Origin: Marinisporobacter sp.
Lineage (GTDB): Bacteria; Bacillota; Clostridia; Peptostreptococcales; Thermotaleaceae
DNA length: 59,917 bases
Direction: 5' to 3'
Assembly (NCBI GenBank): GCA_025210525.1
Contig: JAOARP010000046.1
Location: forward strand, 1-59,917
Shown: one piece after another, positions 55,567-59,917 of the stretch
Layout of the letters: each line of letters starts with the position of its first letter
How positions within the stretch are numbered: the first letter of the stretch is position 1
Translations under genes and position numbers: made by a program
The notes under the pieces: model-generated
Told to the model about the DNA's origin: nothing
The model's input: only the letters and a program-made list of their open reading frames with translations
The model's database searches: none

Positions 55567-57168
55567 ATGAAAAGGACAAAAACAAAATCAATCATCTTTG
55601 GTATAGTTAGTATACTGATTATTTTTAGCATAGCTTTTATGCTAAATAGTCCAAAGGCAAAGGAATATGATCAAAATGATCTTACGAAGAGAGCAGTTAG
55701 TGGCGAAAAAATAGAATATACACTAGGTGGACTTTCTGAGGACATTCTTGAAAATATTGATCAACATAGGATAACAAGTGATTTATCTAGAGAAGAAATG
55801 GAAAAAAAGTTTAAAAAATATTTATATAGTGAGTATACGAGTTTAGAAGAGGGGATTAAGGAAACTGTAAAGGATGAAAAGATTGGAATTGCTGGAGAAA
55901 AAAATATGTTTTCAGCAGGATCTTTATTCACCCATGAAGAGGCTTTAGAGGATATAAACTATCTTTTTACAAATCTTAAATATGGATATGCAGGATATGA
56001 ATATTTTGGTGGAGATAAAAAATTTGATGAAGCAAAAAGGAAAATATTAAAAGATGTAAAGGAAGCTGAAGATCAATTTCAAAGAATCGAAGCACTAGAT
56101 TTTCAAAGGATTATTATAAACAATTTGAAATTTATCAAAGATGGACATTTTAAAATCAATTATATGGCACTTACGGATGCTACTTATACTTTTATGAATA
56201 AGGATGAGATCGTTAAAGAAAAGGACATATTCTATTTAATAGATAAAAATAAGAAATATCCCATTCTTTCTATTGAAGGGAAGAATCCTAAAGATTACAT
56301 GAGAATGTCAATTGATAAGGATGGAAAGATCATCTATAAAATCGTAGCTTTAAAACATATTAAAAATAATTCTTATTCTATGAATATGACTATTAAAGAC
56401 CAAGATAAAGTTCAAAAGAAAATTACGATGAAAAAAGTTTTACCAGCTACATTTCTTTCTGAAAATGGTCCTTATTCCTTTGAAGAAATAGAAGGCATCC
56501 CTGTCTTTAAGGTAGCTTCTTTTAACGTAGATTTAGAAAAATTAGCAAAGGATGGCTTAAAATATTCAGATAAAGAGATAGCTATATTAGATTTAAGAGG
56601 TAATGTAGGCGGTAGTTGTAAGGCAGGATGGGAATGGCTTTCTAATTTTACTAATAATCATGTGGATAAAATTAATGTTATTAGCGCTGTCTTGGTTACA
56701 GATCTTTCTAAGAAACGAGTGCTAAAGGGTATTCCTAATGAATATGAAAAAGATAAAAAGAAAGAAGGAATTTTTGAGTTATATGAGGAGGAAACAAAGT
56801 CATCAGAGCTTATAGGATGGGGGAAAATAGATACCCCTCAATTAGAAAGATTAAAAAATGATAAGGTGATCATTGTTTTATTTGATAAAAATAGTGTATC
56901 CGCAAGTGAAGGGATGATTAGTTCTTTAGGAGCTATGGACAATGTTATCTTTATAGGAACAAATTCTGCAGGTGCTTTAAATATAACGGGTACTGGGTCA
57001 AATATTCTTCCAAATTCTAAATTAAGGATAGATGCTGGTGTTTATATGGCTATTGAACCAGATTTTGTTTGGAGAGATGGAGTTGGATATTTACCTGATT
57101 TTTGGGTGGAGCCAGATGTTGCTTTAGAGAGAACTATTAAGTTTGTAAATAATTATATAAAAAAATAA
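55567..57168 (+). CDS. Membrane-anchored S41-family-like protease
   Basis: 533 aa. A basic N-terminus and one membrane helix (IIFGIVSILIIFSIAFML) anchor the protein outside. The protease region has IAILDLRGNVGGSCKAG and SVSASEGMISSLGAMDNVIFIGTNSAG, the tail-specific/tricorn-type pattern with Ser447 the likely nucleophile. The usual PDZ domain is not evident. The ATG at 55567 follows GAGGGAGAGAAG; an earlier in-frame ATG (55480) adds 29 basic residues but has a GGAGG site too, so it remains possible. Confidence 0.82.
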   Translation: MKRTKTKSIIFGIVSILIIFSIAFMLNSPKAKEYDQNDLTKRAVSGEKIEYTLGGLSEDILENIDQHRITSDLSREEMEKKFKKYLYSEYTSLEEGIKETVKDEKIGIAGEKNMFSAGSLFTHEEALEDINYLFTNLKYGYAGYEYFGGDKKFDEAKRKILKDVKEAEDQFQRIEALDFQRIIINNLKFIKDGHFKINYMALTDATYTFMNKDEIVKEKDIFYLIDKNKKYPILSIEGKNPKDYMRMSIDKDGKIIYKIVALKHIKNNSYSMNMTIKDQDKVQKKITMKKVLPATFLSENGPYSFEEIEGIPVFKVASFNVDLEKLAKDGLKYSDKEIAILDLRGNVGGSCKAGWEWLSNFTNNHVDKINVISAVLVTDLSKKRVLKGIPNEYEKDKKKEGIFELYEEETKSSELIGWGKIDTPQLERLKNDKVIIVLFDKNSVSASEGMISSLGAMDNVIFIGTNSAGALNITGTGSNILPNSKLRIDAGVYMAIEPDFVWRDGVGYLPDFWVEPDVALERTIKFVNNYIKK

Positions 57169-57333
57169 ATAGGATTATATTTATTGAAAATTTAAGCTAG
57201 CTCCTTGGCACTTTTTAGGACAGGATTTAGGGGAGGATTTTTACAAATAAAAATAACGCTAATAGCATAAAAATATGCATTTCATTATTGCTGTTATGGG
57301 GAAAGAATATTAAATATATTTGGAGGGGATATC

Positions 57334-58551
57334 ATGGGGAATGAAAATGAAGTAAAAGATATTATTTATGTAGGGGTAAGACAAATCATTAAAAAATCAA
57401 CATCTTATCTTCCGATTGCAAGCGATTTTGCCAATAAAAAAATTGTTGAGCTTCTTGGATATGCTGAAGAAAAAAATGAAAATGAATACTTATCATTGAT
57501 CAAACAATACAAAGAAGTATCTAGTGAGATCAAAAACAAGATCAACAGTGTTATTAAGCATATAACGACAAATGAAAAGAAACGTGAAATGGACAATTAC
57601 CTCACACTATTTTCTTCATTAAAAGTAAATATAGATGCATTATCAACAGCAGCATACAATTTGGAAAATTATTGTATAGGTAGTGAGAGGTACAAAGAAG
57701 AAATTAAAAACTTCTGTATGGAAATAGATCGTATGCTGATAGCAGGAGATAATTTTTATGCTGCTACGCTTCGACTTGGAAATAGTATTACAGGGAAGAA
57801 TACATCTTTCCATAAGAGCATTTTTGAAAGTTATAATGATTTAACCTTCAATATCTATAACTGGGAAACACAATGCTATCAGCCTAGAAAAGAATTTCAA
57901 TACGAGTTATTAATGTTGTATTCTCAAGCACTGTCATTTAGTAGATTATCCCTTAATTATATTAAAAATTATGGAGAAAGTGATACGAAAAAAGCCATGG
58001 CAGATGGTTATTTAGAACAATTAAGCCAACAGTGTAAAAATGTTTTGGATACTGCTGAGTGCTATACAGTAACGGAAAGAGAAGAAGGTATTATTTATAA
58101 TAATAGACTAAATATTTGTTATAATGCGAAGTTAAATCGTTGTAGTAACAGTGCAGATAGTTTATTTATGAACAATGGCTATAATAAAATAAGATATCAA
58201 GCACGTTTTGCATTAAGCAGTGAATTTAAAACGATGATCGAATCACTCCCACCAGGAATGACTTTATATGATGAAATGAAAGATGCTGGATTTATTTTTG
58301 ATAATAGCATGGAGCCTATCTTTTTTACATATACAGATAGGGGAGACTATCAGTCTCATCGCGCTGGATATGTGAAAGATACCTTTTGTTATGGAGAGTT
58401 TTGCTATGCAAAAGAGAATAGAATTAGAGAAGAACAGTATGCACATCTTCATTTAGTATACTATTTCTTTGAGAAGCCAGCTTGTCCAAAGAGAACTTCT
58501 AATGATAGAGATATGAGTAGATATTATGAATTAGCTAAAATCAACGATTAG
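57334..58551 (+). CDS. Helical protein of unknown function
   Basis: 405 aa, no signal peptide, no clear membrane segment. Residues 1-250 are strongly helical with evenly spaced Leu/Ile and Lys/Glu. The C-terminal 150 residues have more Tyr, Cys and Asn (FFTYTDRGDYQSHRAGYVKD) and look mixed alpha/beta. I recognise no family; the helical-bundle-plus-beta layout is seen in pore-forming and coat-associated proteins, but nothing specific supports that. GGAGGGG site precedes the ATG. Confidence 0.7.
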   Translation: MGNENEVKDIIYVGVRQIIKKSTSYLPIASDFANKKIVELLGYAEEKNENEYLSLIKQYKEVSSEIKNKINSVIKHITTNEKKREMDNYLTLFSSLKVNIDALSTAAYNLENYCIGSERYKEEIKNFCMEIDRMLIAGDNFYAATLRLGNSITGKNTSFHKSIFESYNDLTFNIYNWETQCYQPRKEFQYELLMLYSQALSFSRLSLNYIKNYGESDTKKAMADGYLEQLSQQCKNVLDTAECYTVTEREEGIIYNNRLNICYNAKLNRCSNSADSLFMNNGYNKIRYQARFALSSEFKTMIESLPPGMTLYDEMKDAGFIFDNSMEPIFFTYTDRGDYQSHRAGYVKDTFCYGEFCYAKENRIREEQYAHLHLVYYFFEKPACPKRTSNDRDMSRYYELAKIND

Positions 58552-58574
58552 TATGCAAAATTATTTCTAAAACC

Positions 58575-58770
58575 TAAAAGTCATTTTAACTCTCGAATCT
58601 ACCAAATTATTTACAACAGACATTGCTGAATTTTTAGAGGGACCGTGGATTGGATCGGTATGTAGAATCATCTAAGATTTTAAAGAATAATGTAATATAT
58701 TTATCTTTATAAAAAAGTCCAGAGGAAGCTTTACTATTTAAGGATATTTTAAAGACCTTGCTGTAGGATG
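58575..58770 (+). pseudogene. Possible coding remnant
   Basis: A frame reads LESTKLFTTDIAEFLEGPWI and stops; one shift later ESSKILKNNVIYLSL, a stop, then KSPEEALLFKDILKTLL. The composition is coding-like, but no family was recognised and no start was found. Confidence 0.25.
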
Positions 58771-58774
58771 AATG

Positions 58775-58812
58775 AGTAGAGGTTATCTACCTAAATAGAT
58801 AACCTCTACTAT
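58775..58812. terminator. Bidirectional terminator
   Basis: AGTAGAGGTTATCTA and TAGATAACCTCTACT, a perfect 15-bp stem around CCTAAA, just after the stop of the minus-strand gene at 58814. Confidence 0.88.
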
Positions 58813-58813
58813 T

Positions 58814-59917
58814 TTACTCATTTAAATTGATAGAATACATATTTTTTGTGGCACTTTCAACATATCGAAGTACCCCTTCCTTGATGGATATAGCATTTAT
58901 GTCAGCAACGTCTGATGTTTTAAAAACTATATTCCCTTCTTGATTATATAAAATGATTCTGTAGGGATTATTATTTTCTTCTTTAAAGGTAGCAATCAAA
59001 TAACCTTCTTCTATTTTTGTTCCAGTTACTTTATGACCAGTATTTAAAGGGGATGAGGAACCTATTTTATATAACTTTGTATCATTATAATTATCTTCAT
59101 TTGGACGATGGGCATAATAGATGTTTTCACCTAAAAATTGTAGGTGAAAATCATATGCTACGATTTTTTCTGATTCTAATAACTCTTCTTCCTCATCAAT
59201 CAATGAAATTTTATAAATTTTTCCGTTACTAACCCCATAAATGTAATCTCCTTTAATAACAAAGGAGCCTATTTCTAAGTTACTGACCTTTGAAGTCTCA
59301 CCTGTATGGATATTTACTTTACAAATACTCTTTAAATACTGATCGTTCTCAGTTTTAGCACCTATTAAGTAAAGACAATCATTGATGAAATACATACAAT
59401 CGTCAACATTTGAACAGCCATATAAATATTCAGGATTTCCTATTTTTTTATATTCTTCATTTTTATATTTTATCCAAAGATTATCTCCCATATTTTGAGG
59501 ACCTTTATATATTTTTACAGTTACATCTTTAAATCTTTTAATAGTTCCATAATAGGTATATTCTTCATAAGTACCATCTTCTTTTAAGTGGACATGATAA
59601 TTTGTTCCCATGACAGCACCACCCTGATGATAAGTAAGATATGCTTCATTATTTTGTTCGCTTAAGGAAGGGATTACATAATCATCTCCATAAGACCACA
59701 TAGGTAGTTGATAGACTTTCTTTTGTTTACTTAAGTCATGAACAGATGATTGGTAGATGGCACCCTCCTCTCCAGTATAATAACAAAATCCATTAGCAAT
59801 GATGATAGAATCAATAGAATTATTTTTAAAGGATTCTTTTTTCAATCTTTTATTTGGAGAATGGATTACAAGTCCACCCTTAGGATCAAATTTACATACC
59901 CAACCAAATTCCTTTTG
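58814..59917 (-). CDS. Beta-propeller-like protein (5' end outside window)
   Basis: At least 367 codons; the frame is open to the right edge, and no start with a ribosome binding site is visible, so the protein is truncated by the window. Repeats of about 45 residues with the pattern ...YYxG..GxIYKI..L.....K are seen (NGFCYYTGEEGAIYQSS; DDCMYFINDCLYLIG; KGDYIYGVSNGKIYKIS; GENIYYAHRPNEDNY). This resembles DUF5050-type propellers, usually surface or secreted. The function is unknown. Confidence 0.7.
   Translation of the reverse strand, partial: QKEFGWVCKFDPKGGLVIHSPNKRLKKESFKNNSIDSIIIANGFCYYTGEEGAIYQSSVHDLSKQKKVYQLPMWSYGDDYVIPSLSEQNNEAYLTYHQGGAVMGTNYHVHLKEDGTYEEYTYYGTIKRFKDVTVKIYKGPQNMGDNLWIKYKNEEYKKIGNPEYLYGCSNVDDCMYFINDCLYLIGAKTENDQYLKSICKVNIHTGETSKVSNLEIGSFVIKGDYIYGVSNGKIYKISLIDEEEELLESEKIVAYDFHLQFLGENIYYAHRPNEDNYNDTKLYKIGSSSPLNTGHKVTGTKIEEGYLIATFKEENNNPYRIILYNQEGNIVFKTSDVADINAISIKEGVLRYVESATKNMYSINLNE

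Overview
The window is low-GC DNA with clostridial features: strong AAGGAGG-type ribosome binding sites, frequent GTG/TTG starts, short AT-rich intergenic regions with hairpin terminators, and an in-frame UGA that is best read as selenocysteine. Together with a BCCT osmolyte transporter, D-peptide peptidases and several secreted proteins, this suggests an anaerobic, probably salt-exposed member of the Clostridia (Alkaliphilus/Crassaminicella-like); the genus is inference. No rRNA, tRNA, CRISPR array, prophage or insertion sequence was seen.

Layout. 1-5.2 kb: end of a serine hydrolase, then sbcD-sbcC. 5.2-16.1 kb: a decayed gene, then a nine-gene peptide-salvage operon made of an Opp/Dpp ABC importer, an AAA+ regulator lacking the GAFTGA loop, an M55 D-aminopeptidase, a P1/DmpA-type aminopeptidase and an M42 aminopeptidase, with a CodY-box-like palindrome upstream. 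16.1-29.2 kb: thiol peroxidase, small lipoproteins, a GGDEF-EAL protein, a cluster of very small proteins, a cyclic-nucleotide-binding protein, a PatB/MalY lyase, a chemoreceptor and RecD2. 29.2-37 kb: a promoter-terminator unit for a structured RNA, a BCCT transporter, an AI-2E-family permease, a membrane-embedded LuxR regulator divergent from a large lipoprotein, and an Lgt homologue. 37-43.3 kb: a small transcription unit, a sodium-solute symporter with an aminotransferase, a double flavodoxin-fold protein, and a LytTR regulator with its membrane partner. 43.5-55.4 kb: two related loci, each with one intact gene and the remnant of the other (phosphodiester glycosidase and C69 dipeptidase), flanking a CoA-disulfide-reductase-like enzyme, the selenoprotein peroxiredoxin, a phospholipase-D-like protein and a Fur-type ABC pair with a methyltransferase. 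55.5-59.9 kb: an S41-like protease, an unknown helical protein and a truncated beta-propeller-like protein.

Most notable: (1) a UGA-containing peroxiredoxin with a SECIS-like hairpin and no C-terminal resolving cysteine; (2) three 34-nt terminator hairpins that share an AGUA/GAA loop-E-type internal loop; (3) reciprocal gene decay after duplication of a glycosidase/dipeptidase locus; (4) an unassigned structured RNA of about 260 nt with an ideal promoter and terminator; (5) the D-peptide salvage operon with its unusual regulator; (6) a membrane LuxR protein facing a lipoprotein-Lgt pair across repeated CCCCTA boxes. Apart from the selenoprotein, all functional assignments come from motif reading without database searches.
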